Shown one piece after another: positions 33,373 to 42,444 of a stretch of 64,000 nt of DNA (position 1 is its first letter; each line of letters opens with the position of its first letter). Origin of the DNA: Marivirga sericea (GTDB lineage: Bacteria; Bacteroidota; Bacteroidia; Cytophagales; Cyclobacteriaceae); contig NZ_FXAW01000008.1 of assembly GCF_900177665.1 (NCBI RefSeq), positions 124,001-188,000 of the forward strand, in the 5' to 3' direction. Both the position numbers and the translations under genes were made by a program. Below the pieces are notes generated by a model, which saw nothing but the letters and a program-made list of their open reading frames with translations, had not been told where the DNA came from and did no database searches.

Positions 33373-33795
33373 ATGGCAGAATTAAAAACAAAACAGAACG
33401 ATTCAAACGTTCAGGAATTCATCAATTCCTTTGCCAATACGGAACAAAAGAAGCAGGACAGTTATGAGATTGTAAAACTTATGCAATCTGTTTCAGGATT
33501 TGAACCCAAAATGTGGGGCGAATCTATTATCGGTTTTGGTCAGTATCACTACAAATCGAATAGGAGCAGCCAAGAAGGTGATTGGCCACTAATTGGATTT
33601 TCGCCTCGAAAAACTGCCATTTCATTTTATGTTTATAGTGGCTGTGCTGGTCAAGAAGAACTGCTTAAAGAGCTGGGAAAATTCAAGATGGGGACAGCAT
33701 GTATTTACGTTAAGAAGCTTTCAGACATTAATCAAGAGCCTCTCAAAAAACTGATGAAATCCACTATTGAATATCTTCAAACAAAATACGCTTAA
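33373..33795 (+). CDS. DUF1801 domain protein
   Basis: A 140-residue soluble protein of the DUF1801 family (YdhG-like fold, related to frataxin-like iron proteins in structure). Conserved segments are EIVKLMQSVSGFEPKMWGES, IIGFGQYHYKS, WPLIGFSPRKTAISFYV and GTACIYVKKLSDI. Function of the family is not established. It is followed 16 bases later by a DUF4287/DUF5655 protein, a frequent companion. A truncated relative of its first 23 residues lies at 39492-39572, about 6 kb downstream. Confidence 0.85.
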   Translation: MAELKTKQNDSNVQEFINSFANTEQKKQDSYEIVKLMQSVSGFEPKMWGESIIGFGQYHYKSNRSSQEGDWPLIGFSPRKTAISFYVYSGCAGQEELLKELGKFKMGTACIYVKKLSDINQEPLKKLMKSTIEYLQTKYA

Positions 33796-33811
33796 TCAAA
33801 CCAATACCAAC

Positions 33812-34363
33812 ATGGAAAAGGCAGCACAAACTATGATTGACAACCTGCATAAAAACACAGGGAAAACGCTGGAGCAGTGGATAGTGATCGTAAGAGCACA
33901 AAACTTTACAAAGCACGGAGAGATTATGAAATTCCTCAAAGAAGAACACGGTCATTCCCATGGCTTTGCTAATTTGATAGCGCATAAAGCAAAAGGCTCA
34001 GATGCAGGTTCAGCTGAAAACCAAGATGATTTGATTATAAAACAGTATAAAGGCAAAGAGCATCTAAAACCAATTTACGAGAAACTCATTTCAGAAATTA
34101 AAGGCTTTGGTACTGATATTGAAATAGCTCCGAAAAATAAATATGTGAGTCTAAGACGCAAGAAACAGTTTGCTCTTTTGAATCCAGCCACAAAAACAAG
34201 ATTCGAAATTGGTATTAACTTGAAGGGCCAAGAGCCCAATGGAAAATTGGAAGCTGAAAAACCAAATGCCATGTGTTCACATAAGATGAAGCTCGAAGAT
34301 ATTAGAGACATTGACCAAGAGGTATTCAAATGGTTAAAGCTTGCTTATCAAAACGCAGGTTAA
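33812..34363 (+). CDS. DUF4287/DUF5655 protein
   Basis: A 183-residue soluble protein. I choose the ATG at 33812 (MEKAAQTMIDNLHKNTGKTL), which begins the DUF4287 domain; an upstream ATG at 33767 would overlap the DUF1801 gene by 29 bases and adds only non-conserved residues. Residues 1-60 match DUF4287 (HGEIMKFLKEEHGHSHGFAN), and residues about 75-180 match DUF5655 (YVSLRRKKQFALLNPATKTR). Predicted DUF5655 proteins are thought to bind nucleic acid or other ligands, but there is no proven role. It pairs with the upstream DUF1801 gene. Confidence 0.8.
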   Translation: MEKAAQTMIDNLHKNTGKTLEQWIVIVRAQNFTKHGEIMKFLKEEHGHSHGFANLIAHKAKGSDAGSAENQDDLIIKQYKGKEHLKPIYEKLISEIKGFGTDIEIAPKNKYVSLRRKKQFALLNPATKTRFEIGINLKGQEPNGKLEAEKPNAMCSHKMKLEDIRDIDQEVFKWLKLAYQNAG

Positions 34364-34381
34364 TAAACTGTCCCTATTATT

Positions 34382-36058
34382 ATGAGAATAAAAACTTACA
34401 CCTTTATAGTAATAATAAGCATCATTTGCTTGATGTTGCATTCCTGCTACTACAAACCTTTTGTTGGTTATACATTAAATAAAAAAGGGTTCAAAAATTT
34501 TAGTAAAAAAGAAAGAATGGCGGGAGATAATTCAAATCCTGCCCGTGATTATAAGATAAATCGATATGATTGGGTTGTAGAAGTTTTCCCGGAACAGCAA
34601 AGAATTTCGGGAACAATGGATATACACTTGAACACTTTATCCTCCCAAAAGGTATTGCTCTTTGATCTTCAGAAAAAAATGAGGATTAGCTCCTATCATT
34701 GTTCAGTGGAAGATGCCCATATTAATAGAAAAGGTGATTTTTTGTACTTGAAATTTGATAAGCCTGTTCCTAAAAACACAAGCTTAAAGCTTAAAATTTC
34801 ATATGAAGGAAAACCGGCAAATGTGGCAAGTCAAGGGCCTGTTCAATGGAAAAAAGATAAGCAAGACAGATTTTGGATATCAACTGTTACGGAAGGAATT
34901 GGTCCACACTTTATTATGCCTTGCAATGCTTTACTAAACGCGGAGGCAGATTCTTCAAGCATAACGGTAACGGTTCCCGACCAATTAGTTGCAGTGGCGA
35001 ACGGACGATTAACAGGTGTTAAAAACCATAAAGGGAATAAAACGAAAACGTACCGATATCAAATCTTGAACCCTATCAACACCTACAGTTTATCATTCAA
35101 TTTGGGTCATTTTGTGAAACTTACAAAACCCTACACTGATATCAGTGGCAGTGAAAGAGATCTAGTTTTTCAAGTATTGGATTACAATCAAGATACAGCT
35201 AGTTCCTTCTATGATCAAACGCCTATTATTTTTAAAGAGTTGGAAAAGCTCTATGGTGGATTTCCTTTTTGGGAGGACGGTAGTAAATTTATTGAGTCCA
35301 CTTTTTCAGCTATGGAGCATCAGTCAGGTATCGCAATGGGGTCAAATTACAGGAATAATTGGAAGGAATTCAACACTACTTTGATTCATGAACTAGCACA
35401 TGAATGGTGGGGGAACAGTGTGACTGGTTTGGATTATTGTGACATTTGGATGCATGAAGGGATGGCGACATATTCTGAAGCCTTAGTATTGGAAAGGATT
35501 TATGGTCCGGATGCTTACGATTTAAGGATAAAGCTGGCTGCGAGAAGGGTGAAAAATACGATTCCAATACTGAAGGAATGTGGTGTTCTATATAACAGTT
35601 GGGTGAACCCGGCTGATCAAGATATTTACAACAAAGGTGCATTAATGATGCATTCTCTCAGAATAGTGGTGGATAACGATAGTCTATTTTTTAACACTCT
35701 TGCGGATATTCAGAATGACTTGGCAAAACAAAATGTATCCACTGCCTCCTTAATTGCAAAGTTTAATAATTTATTGGGAAATGATTATTCATCTTTATTC
35801 GAATACTATCTAAAAGAAGCTAAACCACCAGTCTTGGAAGTGTTCATAGATAAAGAAGAAGATAAAATTTATTACAGATGGCAGGAAGAAATTCCATTCT
35901 ACAAGGACGGAGAGATTTCAATTGAGCAAGATGATAAAGAATTCCATTTGATTCCCACTACAGCTTATAAATCGATAAAACTAAAAAATGCAATCCCCAT
36001 TAGTTTTCAGATTGAGAAATCAATTTATTACACTGTCAAATATCAAAAAGAGATTTAA
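34382..36058 (+). CDS. M1-family aminopeptidase lipoprotein
   Basis: A 558-residue zinc metallopeptidase of family M1 with an N-terminal lipobox (MLHSC, Cys22). The zinc site is HELAH (His336, Glu337, His340) with Glu359 exactly 18 residues later (WMHEGMATYSE). Instead of the usual GAMEN motif there is SAMEHQSGIAMG, placing AMEH where GAMEN would be. The N-terminal beta domain (about 50-230) and the catalytic domain are present. The large C-terminal HEAT-like domain of classic aminopeptidase N is missing, as in short M1 members. It is probably a periplasmic or outer-membrane exopeptidase. Confidence 0.88.
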   Translation: MRIKTYTFIVIISIICLMLHSCYYKPFVGYTLNKKGFKNFSKKERMAGDNSNPARDYKINRYDWVVEVFPEQQRISGTMDIHLNTLSSQKVLLFDLQKKMRISSYHCSVEDAHINRKGDFLYLKFDKPVPKNTSLKLKISYEGKPANVASQGPVQWKKDKQDRFWISTVTEGIGPHFIMPCNALLNAEADSSSITVTVPDQLVAVANGRLTGVKNHKGNKTKTYRYQILNPINTYSLSFNLGHFVKLTKPYTDISGSERDLVFQVLDYNQDTASSFYDQTPIIFKELEKLYGGFPFWEDGSKFIESTFSAMEHQSGIAMGSNYRNNWKEFNTTLIHELAHEWWGNSVTGLDYCDIWMHEGMATYSEALVLERIYGPDAYDLRIKLAARRVKNTIPILKECGVLYNSWVNPADQDIYNKGALMMHSLRIVVDNDSLFFNTLADIQNDLAKQNVSTASLIAKFNNLLGNDYSSLFEYYLKEAKPPVLEVFIDKEEDKIYYRWQEEIPFYKDGEISIEQDDKEFHLIPTTAYKSIKLKNAIPISFQIEKSIYYTVKYQKEI

Positions 36059-36431
36059 AAGACTTTAGATAAAATGAGATACTATTAGGATTTTCTTCCA
36101 GCTATTTGGGTGCAATTGATTGGCGTAATAGTTTATTACATACCTCTTAAACTCTGTATGATGTTTTTCTCTTTTGCTTGATTGATTATAGCCTTGGGCT
36201 TCAATTTGACTAGCTCGCCTTTATGGTTTTTGGAGCGACATGTTATTTATATTCTTCAAGATGATTTTGTATGTTTATCTGGATGATAGCGATAATCAAC
36301 AAGAAAAACATTAAAAAGCACAGTTACTCACCACTAATCCCTCAATTGTGCACCTAATCGAATTTGGGCTAGCGGATTTCAATCATTTCTGTTAGATTTA
36401 AGAATTAGCATTAATAATAATCAGAAAATAT
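36059..36431. other. Intergenic region, nothing recognised
   Basis: A 373-base AT-rich gap without a supported gene, terminator or repeat. Frames are shorter than 30 codons. Confidence 0.45.
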
Positions 36432-37922
36432 ATGAAGAATATAAAATCTATAGTCTTGATTAGTCTGCTTTTCACTGGAATTGCAGCGTCAGCGCAAAAA
36501 CGAAAAATTGCAGTAGACACTATAGTGGTCACGAGCCACACTACCACCATTGAAGGGCAGAAAGTTTCCTATACCGCCACTACTGGGACTCAGCCTGTTT
36601 GGAATGAAACAGGGGAGCCCGATGCCACTTTATTCTATACTTACTACAAAAGAACTGATGTGCAAGATGGAAATCGTCCGCTCTTAATTTCCTTCAATGG
36701 TGGACCAGGTTCGGCTTCTGTTTGGATGCATGTAGCGTATACGGGTCCTAAAATTTTAAATATTGATGCTGAAGGTTATCCAGTGCAGCCGTATGGCTTT
36801 CATGAAAATCCACATTCTATTTTGGATGTAGCAGATATCGTATTCGTAAATCCTGCCAATACAGGCTATTCACGTACAATACCTGAGAGTGGAAAAGATG
36901 TTAATAGAGATAAGTTTTTTGGCGTAAATGCAGATATCGAATACTTGGCAGAATGGTTGAATACCTTCGTGACGCGCCACGAAAGATGGACCTCGCCTAA
37001 ATACTTAATAGGGGAGAGTTATGGTGGAACACGAGTATCTGGTTTAGCCTTGGCACTTCAAGAGCAACAGTGGATGTACCTAAATGGTGTAATTCTTGTT
37101 TCTCCTGCAGATTATACTGCGATCAATTCTGATCCGGCCGTTTCTACTGCTATTAATTTCCCCTACTTTACGGCAGCAGCCTGGCATCATGGAGTACTAC
37201 CCGAGGCCTTGCAATCAAAAGATTTGTTAGAAATTTTACCAGAATCAGAGGAATTTGCCATCAATACATTAATGCCAGCTTTAGCAAAAGGAGGATTTCT
37301 TTCTGAAGCGGAGAAGCAAGTGGTTGCAGAAAAGATGGCCTACTATTCTGGCTTATCAGAAGAATCTATTTTACAGCATAATTTGGATGTGCCCACCAGC
37401 TTTTTCTGGAAGGAGCTCTTGCGTGATGAAACGGGTCAAACCATCGGTCGATTAGATTCGCGCTATTTGGGTATTGACAAAACAGAAGCTGGGATTGCTC
37501 CTGATTATAGTGCAGAATTAACCTCCTGGTTGCATTCTTTCACACCCGCTATTAATTCCTATATCCGGGAAGAATTGAAATTCAAGACTGATATCAAATA
37601 CAATATGTTCGGCTCAGTATATCCATGGGATTTCGATAACAATACTACACGAGATGATCTTAGAAAAGCGATGGCGGAAAATCCATATTTAAATGTGATG
37701 TTTCAAACAGGCTATTATGATGGGGCTACCACTTACTTCAACTCTAAATACACGATGTGGCAGATTGACCCAAGTGGTAAAATGAAAGATCGCTTAAGCT
37801 TTAAAGGCTATAGAAGTGGTCATATGATGTATCTGCGCAAAGCTGATCTTAAAACAGCAAATGACGACTTGCGGAAGTTTATTAAAGAGAGTCTACCTAA
37901 GGGTAAATCAGCGAAGTATTAA
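36432..37922 (+). CDS. S10 serine carboxypeptidase-like protein
   Basis: A 496-residue exported protein of peptidase family S10. The signal peptide ends ASAQ (about 21). The oxyanion segment NGGPGSASVWMH is followed by VFVNPANTGYS. The catalytic residues are Ser196 (GESYGGTR), Asp430 (TGYYDGATTY) and His464 (SGHMMYLR). The order and spacing are those of serine carboxypeptidases. It should remove C-terminal residues from peptides in the periplasm. It is followed 17 bases later by a DUF1697 gene, which may be co-transcribed. Confidence 0.9.
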   Translation: MKNIKSIVLISLLFTGIAASAQKRKIAVDTIVVTSHTTTIEGQKVSYTATTGTQPVWNETGEPDATLFYTYYKRTDVQDGNRPLLISFNGGPGSASVWMHVAYTGPKILNIDAEGYPVQPYGFHENPHSILDVADIVFVNPANTGYSRTIPESGKDVNRDKFFGVNADIEYLAEWLNTFVTRHERWTSPKYLIGESYGGTRVSGLALALQEQQWMYLNGVILVSPADYTAINSDPAVSTAINFPYFTAAAWHHGVLPEALQSKDLLEILPESEEFAINTLMPALAKGGFLSEAEKQVVAEKMAYYSGLSEESILQHNLDVPTSFFWKELLRDETGQTIGRLDSRYLGIDKTEAGIAPDYSAELTSWLHSFTPAINSYIREELKFKTDIKYNMFGSVYPWDFDNNTTRDDLRKAMAENPYLNVMFQTGYYDGATTYFNSKYTMWQIDPSGKMKDRLSFKGYRSGHMMYLRKADLKTANDDLRKFIKESLPKGKSAKY

Positions 37923-37939
37923 ATCTAAACTTGAAAACT

Positions 37940-38476
37940 ATGAGTAATAAACTGGCAATCCTTAGGGGGATCAATGTAGGAGGGAAGAGAAAAATTCTCA
38001 TGGCAGATTTAAAATCCTTGTGCGAAAAACTTGGATGGAAAGAGGTGAGTACCTATATCCAAAGTGGAAATGTTATCTTTAAATCCGAAAAAGAGAATGA
38101 AGATTTGGGGAAAGAATTGACAGACGGAGTTTTGGAGCAGTTTGGTTTTGAAGTTCCTGTGCTCGTTCGTAATTCAGAAGAATTTCAAAATTCCATAGAG
38201 AAAAACCCATTTTACAATTCGCAAGCGGATATAACCAAATTACATCTCACATTCTTGAAAGAAAATCCGCAAGATGAAGATCTCCAACAAATCAAATTGC
38301 TTGGTTGTGAACCTGATCAGTTCGCTGTTGATGGTAAAGATGTTTTTATATACTGTGAGGGTAAATATCATCAATCAAAATTGACCAATAATTTTTTTGA
38401 AAAGAAGCTGAAGGTAGGCGCCACAACTAGAAATTGGAAAACGGTCTTAAAACTTTTAGACTTGGCTAGTGAGTGA
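37940..38476 (+). CDS. DUF1697 protein
   Basis: A 178-residue soluble protein of the DUF1697 family, which starts LAILRGINVGGKRKILM and contains STYIQSGNVIF, VPVLVRN and the C-terminal ATTRNWKTVLKLLDLA. I start it at ATG 37940, as the in-frame TTG at 37931 adds only three residues. The family is widespread and of unknown function. All conserved blocks are present. Confidence 0.88.
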   Translation: MSNKLAILRGINVGGKRKILMADLKSLCEKLGWKEVSTYIQSGNVIFKSEKENEDLGKELTDGVLEQFGFEVPVLVRNSEEFQNSIEKNPFYNSQADITKLHLTFLKENPQDEDLQQIKLLGCEPDQFAVDGKDVFIYCEGKYHQSKLTNNFFEKKLKVGATTRNWKTVLKLLDLASE

Positions 38477-38625
38477 GAATACTATTTATTAGCACTCTAA
38501 CCATATACTCTTAATTTGTGCTTGATTGCAAAAACAAGCCTCTAAATTGCAGAGCTAAAAATTATCTGATCTACTTCCAACTTCCCGAGGCAAAGTGGAG
38601 TCTTAAATGAGTACATTTTATAGAT

Positions 38626-39246
38626 ATGAAGAGAACTTCCGCCCTGCTAGCACTTTTGCTTTTGACCAATATTCCGATATCATGCGATTGGAGATGTGGT
38701 CCTTTTACTCCCTTAGAAAGTAAAATTACAGATTTATCAGCAGTAGTGGGGGTCTTAGATTCCTCATTTAATTTCTCGACCGTAGAGTCAAACTATTTTA
38801 ATGAAGCAGCTATTGAAGTAATTATTTCAGATATGGATTATTCTGAAACGGCAGCAATTGAGGATAGGATGAGGATTTCCTTTCTTTCTACAGCTTATGC
38901 ATGTAGCCCACCTGATCCTCAGCCCTCGCAGGCTATTAAGTCTATAAAAATAACTTCTGATAAATCGATATATGCGGTAAATCGAAAATATGAAGCGGGT
39001 GAAAGTTTAAATGAGCTATTTCATATTGCGAAATACTCGTTCAATAATGAGAAAATTTCAATTGCTGACTATTTAGAACTACAGCAAAACTATCTGGATC
39101 ACTTTGCCTACTTCGGAGACTACATGATTTTTCAATTAAAAGATAAACCAGATAGCATCATCAGCCAATTAATATTGATGGACTATGAATTTTCTGACGG
39201 AGAACGTATTAGTATTGAAAGTGATTTATTTGAAGTCGTTAACTAA
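38626..39246 (+). CDS. Hypothetical lipoprotein
   Basis: A 206-residue lipoprotein with lipobox IPISC (Cys20). The mature part begins DWRCGPF and has further cysteine at AYACSPP, which may form a disulfide with the earlier Cys. It is mixed alpha/beta without repeats. I do not recognise a family. It is a single gene and is followed by a long stretch with only gene relics. Confidence 0.55.
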   Translation: MKRTSALLALLLLTNIPISCDWRCGPFTPLESKITDLSAVVGVLDSSFNFSTVESNYFNEAAIEVIISDMDYSETAAIEDRMRISFLSTAYACSPPDPQPSQAIKSIKITSDKSIYAVNRKYEAGESLNELFHIAKYSFNNEKISIADYLELQQNYLDHFAYFGDYMIFQLKDKPDSIISQLILMDYEFSDGERISIESDLFEVVN

Positions 39247-39491
39247 TTGGTGACCGTCAAATGGCATATACATTGTTTCACTAGATTTGTGCTAAATGCT
39301 CTCTATACCAGAAAAGAGGATTATTATTGGAGTATTCTGAAGGCAAAAAAACCAAATATGCAGAGTATTTATAGGTTAACAGTGTAAGGATTTTCAGCGA
39401 TTTTATTAGATTGATTAGTCCAGTAGATCTTTTTTTATCTATTGTAAATCAAGCGAAGCTTTGCATTACCTGACCTAAAAGAATAATCGAT

Positions 39492-39572
39492 ATGACAGAA
39501 CCAAAGACCAAAAAGAACGATGCTAATATCTTCGAATTTATTGACTCTTTGGCCAATTCACTGCTTAATTAA
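39492..39572 (+). pseudogene. Truncated DUF1801 relic
   Basis: A 26-codon frame starting MTEPKTKKNDANIFEF and ending SLLN then TAA. Its first 23 residues match the start of the DUF1801 protein at 33373 (MAELKTKQNDSNVQEF...) at 14 positions, without gaps. Everything after residue 23 of the family is missing, so this is a decayed or truncated paralogue. Confidence 0.65.
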
Positions 39573-39610
39573 GTATTTTTGAAATAATGCTTGAAGTAAT
39601 TAAGACCGGC

Positions 39611-39803
39611 TTAAACATCTATTTTCTGAAAATTGACAATCCCCAATCTATTCACTGCTCTTCCTCTACGTGGGTGATCATTTAGCTTTTCGAAGTATTC
39701 AAGTACCGTAACTTTATTGATTGTGGTATTGTCATATGGCTTGTGCTAAGTAAGTAGTCTTAATAGTTAAGTATCCCTTTTCAATATTCAAGTATTCATT
39801 CAT
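39611..39803 (-). pseudogene. Possible frameshifted small-gene relic
   Basis: Reading the minus strand, a frame starting MNEYLNIEKGYLTIKTTYL runs into a stop at 39732. An overlapping frame (39614-39745) continues with HKPYDNTTINKVTVLEYFEK and ends FQKIDV then TAA at 39611. A single frameshift near 39735-39745 would join them into about 65 residues with a basic motif PRRGRAVNR. The composition looks coding in both halves. I do not recognise the family, and it could still be chance. Confidence 0.3.
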
Positions 39804-40066
39804 TTCTATTTTGTCAATAACTTAAGAGAATTTTGGGTAATTAAAGACCTAGATCGTAAATGATTTTCTTATGTAGTTCTCGAAGTATTAATTTTTAAAA
39901 TTTCTTTTTGGGGGATTAATTTAAATTAATGATTGCTGCCTTTGATCAATAAATAGAATTGCTGTAAGTGCCTTACAGTATCTTTCAATGTAAATAATTG
40001 ATGATCAGTTAAATATTAATCAAAACATATTATTTGCAATTAAGGTTATTTCACAAAACTAATCTT

Positions 40067-41614
40067 ATGGCAAAGCATATCTTACCCAAAGCAGAATGGT
40101 CTGTACTTTATGATCAATTGAAAAATCTCATTCCAGAAGCATTCGATAAAGAAGGAAACGTGATGAATCTTATCAAAGGAGACTGGAACGATCAAATGAA
40201 TTTAAAACCATTCAATTCCTGTCTGGATGGTACTCAATTAGGTTTTTATCCAATGTTGAAGACTCAGGATGGAAAAGAGGCGGTAGAATACTGTGCTAAA
40301 GAGCTCGAAAGTTGGAAAGAAGTGCCGCTCGCCAAACGGAAAGAAATGGTGGGTAAAACCATCGATTTATTAGAAGAGCATAAAGAACTATTAGGTTTAA
40401 TCTTGGTTTGGGAAATTGGCAAGCCATACCCCCAAGCTTTGGATGGAGTTCAGCGATGCATTGATGGAGTAAGATGGTATATCGATAATATTGAAGGAAT
40501 GATAAGCGGGAGAGAGGCCTTGGGCCTTATTTCCAATATCGCCTCCTGGAATTATCCGCTTTCGGTTTTGGTTCACGCTTGCATGGTGCAGGTGCTATCT
40601 GGAAATGTAGTTATTGCTAAAACACCATCTGATGGCGGTCTTTGGTCGCTTTCACTTTGTTTTGCCTTAGCAAAAAGGGAAGGCTTGCCGGTTTCTTTAA
40701 TTAGCGGCTCGGGCAGAATATTAAGTGAGGCGCTTGTGACGCATGAAGCAGTAGATTGCTTGTCTTATGTAGGAGGGAAGAGTAATGGTAGGTCAATTGC
40801 CAGCTCTTTGTATAATAAAGATAAACGCTACATGCTCGAAATGGAAGGCATTAACACCTATGGTGTATGGGAATTTTCCGACTGGGAAAATCTGGCTAAG
40901 CAGATAAAATCCGGTTTTAAATATGGCAAACAAAGGTGCACCGCTTACGTGAGATTTGTTGTTCAAAGAAATCTGTTTCCAAAGTTTTTGGATATGTATT
41001 TACCAGTGCTAAAGTCTTTGCGTTTTGGCCACCCGCTGTTGGTGGAAGAGGGGGAAGAGGAGTTACCTGATTACGATTTTGGTCCGCTTATTAATTCAAA
41101 TAAAACAAGTGAGCTAGATGTGATGTATAATGATGCAATCGGCAAGGGGGCAGTTTCTATCTATCAAGGGGAATTGGATGATAATCTCTTTCTTCCCAAT
41201 CAAGATACCTCAGCTTATTATGCACCAGCATCTTTATTAAGCCTACCGAAGAATGCTGAACTTTATCATAACGAGCCTTTTGGTCCTTTGGACAGCATTA
41301 TTTTAGTAGATCATAAAAATGAGTTGATTAATGAAATGAATGTGTCTAATGGAGCATTAGTAGGTTCTGTTGCTTGCGATGATGATGCTGAGGCACAAGA
41401 TATTGCTTCTCAATTACGAGCTTACAAGGTTGGAATCAACAAAATGAAGTCGAGAGGCGATAATGAAGCTACTTTTGGAGGAATAGGTGAATCTTGGAAA
41501 GGGTGTTTCGTAGGAGGTAAGTACCTGGTGGAGGCCGTGACCAAAACAAATGCTGAAGAAAAACTATTTGGTAATTTCCCTGAATACACGAAGCTTCCAG
41601 AAAATAGGGGTTAA
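40067..41614 (+). CDS. Aldehyde dehydrogenase family protein
   Basis: A 515-residue NAD(P)-dependent aldehyde dehydrogenase family protein. I start it at ATG 40067, since the in-frame TTG at 40034 is poor. The cofactor domain includes NIASWNYPLSVLVHA and NVVIAKTPSDGG. The catalytic general base is Glu258 (LEMEGIN in place of the usual LELGGNN) and the nucleophile is Cys291 (KQRCTAYVRF). The C-terminal PFGPLDSIILV is typical. The LEMEGIN change and an acidic insert (EEGEEELPDYDFGP) mark a divergent subfamily. The substrate is not evident. It is a single gene with a terminator, upstream of the fatty-acid block. Confidence 0.85.
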   Translation: MAKHILPKAEWSVLYDQLKNLIPEAFDKEGNVMNLIKGDWNDQMNLKPFNSCLDGTQLGFYPMLKTQDGKEAVEYCAKELESWKEVPLAKRKEMVGKTIDLLEEHKELLGLILVWEIGKPYPQALDGVQRCIDGVRWYIDNIEGMISGREALGLISNIASWNYPLSVLVHACMVQVLSGNVVIAKTPSDGGLWSLSLCFALAKREGLPVSLISGSGRILSEALVTHEAVDCLSYVGGKSNGRSIASSLYNKDKRYMLEMEGINTYGVWEFSDWENLAKQIKSGFKYGKQRCTAYVRFVVQRNLFPKFLDMYLPVLKSLRFGHPLLVEEGEEELPDYDFGPLINSNKTSELDVMYNDAIGKGAVSIYQGELDDNLFLPNQDTSAYYAPASLLSLPKNAELYHNEPFGPLDSIILVDHKNELINEMNVSNGALVGSVACDDDAEAQDIASQLRAYKVGINKMKSRGDNEATFGGIGESWKGCFVGGKYLVEAVTKTNAEEKLFGNFPEYTKLPENRG

Positions 41615-41635
41615 ATATATAGCTTTAATTTACTT

Positions 41636-41670
41636 AAGCCGATGTAATTCAATATCATCGGCTTTTTTTA
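41636..41670 (+). terminator. Aldehyde dehydrogenase terminator
   Basis: A 9-bp stem AAGCCGATG / CATCGGCTT with an 11-base loop and a seven-T run. Confidence 0.88.
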
Positions 41671-41840
41671 TGCCCTGTTTATTAAAGTTCTACGAAATAG
41701 GACTTAATTTTACTGCCACTATCTATACTTTTTATTGGTCAGCTATGCTTTTAATTTGGGTTAATCCTTCCTAAATATGGCTATTAAGCCTTTTTGTAGA
41801 ATATTATTGTAGTTTTTGATCTTTATTTAGATTAAAATGT

Positions 41841-41875
41841 TGTTAAATTGGTATATATATGTTAAATTGATATAC
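41841..41875 (+). repeat. Tandem direct repeat before the zinc-ribbon/HTH gene
   Basis: TGTTAAATTGGTATAT (41841-41856) and TGTTAAATTGATATAC (41860-41875) differ at two of 16 positions, and the period is 19 bp. The second copy runs into TATACTT, the half-site of the palindrome at 42337-42359. These may be operators in front of the regulator's own gene. Confidence 0.5.
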
Positions 41876-41915
41876 TTCGATACTATTTTAACATTCAGAC
41901 CAGATTTTAAGCCAG

Positions 41916-42332
41916 ATGAAATTAACTATTTGTCCTAAGTGCCAGTCAGAAGAAATTATAAAAAGTGGTATAATTAAGAATAGACAGCGATTTAAGTGCA
42001 AAAGTTGTAACTATAATTTCACGGTCAATAAAGTAGGGAAAGAAATTGATTCCTATTATGTGGTAAAGGCACTTCAGCTTTATGTTGAAGGAATATCCAT
42101 GCGAGAAATTGAACGAGTCCTAGGAGTTAGCCATGTTTCTGTAAGCAATTGGGTCAAAAAATATAATATAAAAGCTCCGGAAAAATTCGAGTACCATCCT
42201 ACCTATAAAGTGTTGTCGCATAGTGAATTAGTTCGATTTGTGGAAGAAGGTAATAATCTCAGTGAAGCAGGATTAATGATTACCTCATTAGGTGATAAAT
42301 ATATGGTTATCAGGTGGGAGCGATTTAGGTAG
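41916..42332 (+). CDS. Zinc-ribbon/HTH protein like the DNA-binding half of an IS1-type transposase
   Basis: A 138-residue protein. An N-terminal zinc ribbon (Cys6, Cys9, Cys28, Cys31: CPKC and CKSC) is followed by a helix-turn-helix (about 48-85, LYVEGISMREIERVLGVSHV). This is the InsA-type, DNA-binding part of IS1-family transposases. There is no DDE catalytic domain in this frame or in the bases after it, and no terminal inverted repeats of an IS. The extra C-terminal 50 residues (HPTYKVLSHSEL, IRWERFR) are not transposase-like. It sits directly before the porin and fatty-acid transport genes, next to palindromic sites. I infer a domesticated transcription factor for this block. Confidence 0.7.
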   Translation: MKLTICPKCQSEEIIKSGIIKNRQRFKCKSCNYNFTVNKVGKEIDSYYVVKALQLYVEGISMREIERVLGVSHVSVSNWVKKYNIKAPEKFEYHPTYKVLSHSELVRFVEEGNNLSEAGLMITSLGDKYMVIRWERFR

Positions 42333-42336
42333 TAGC

Positions 42337-42359
42337 TATATACTTAGCAGAAGTATATA
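42337..42359. promoter_or_regulatory. Palindromic site upstream of the porin
   Basis: A perfect 9-bp inverted repeat, TATATACTT-AGCAG-AAGTATATA, in the 112-base gap between the zinc-ribbon/HTH gene and the porin start at 42445. A TATACTT half-site also lies upstream of the regulator (41871-41877). It is a candidate operator for the adjacent regulator; alternatively it is a short RNA hairpin. Confidence 0.5.
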
Positions 42360-42444
42360 TGTAAAAGTAGAAATAAGTTTTAGGTCGCTCACCTTTAGTC
42401 GACAAAGCAAGGGTTTTGTGAATGTTCACCATAAAATTTCACCG

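Larger units (their letters stand above)
39247..40066. other. Gene-poor region with gene relics
   Basis: 820 bases with no intact gene. It contains a truncated DUF1801 start on the plus strand (39492-39572) and a frameshifted, coding-like minus-strand segment (39611-39803). The rest is AT-rich and without repeats I can recognise. The promoter of the aldehyde dehydrogenase gene must lie near the right end. Confidence 0.5.
41615..41915. other. Intergenic region: terminator and direct repeats
   Basis: It holds the aldehyde dehydrogenase terminator (41636-41664) and, close to the next gene, a 16-base direct repeat with period 19 (41841-41875). No coding frame is supported. Confidence 0.6.

Noticed and set aside
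33767-33811. Upstream ATG for the DUF4287 protein overlapping the DUF1801 gene
   Set aside because: The added 15 residues are not domain sequence, and the ATG at 33812 starts the conserved part.
41916-42332. An insertion sequence of the IS1 family
   Set aside because: Only the InsA-like DNA-binding part is present. I find no DDE frame, no terminal inverted repeats and no target duplication, so it is treated as a regulator-like gene.
42292-42444. A 51-residue N-terminal extension of the porin
   Set aside because: It would bury the signal peptide and overlap the regulator gene and the palindrome; ATG 42445 gives a normal signal peptide.
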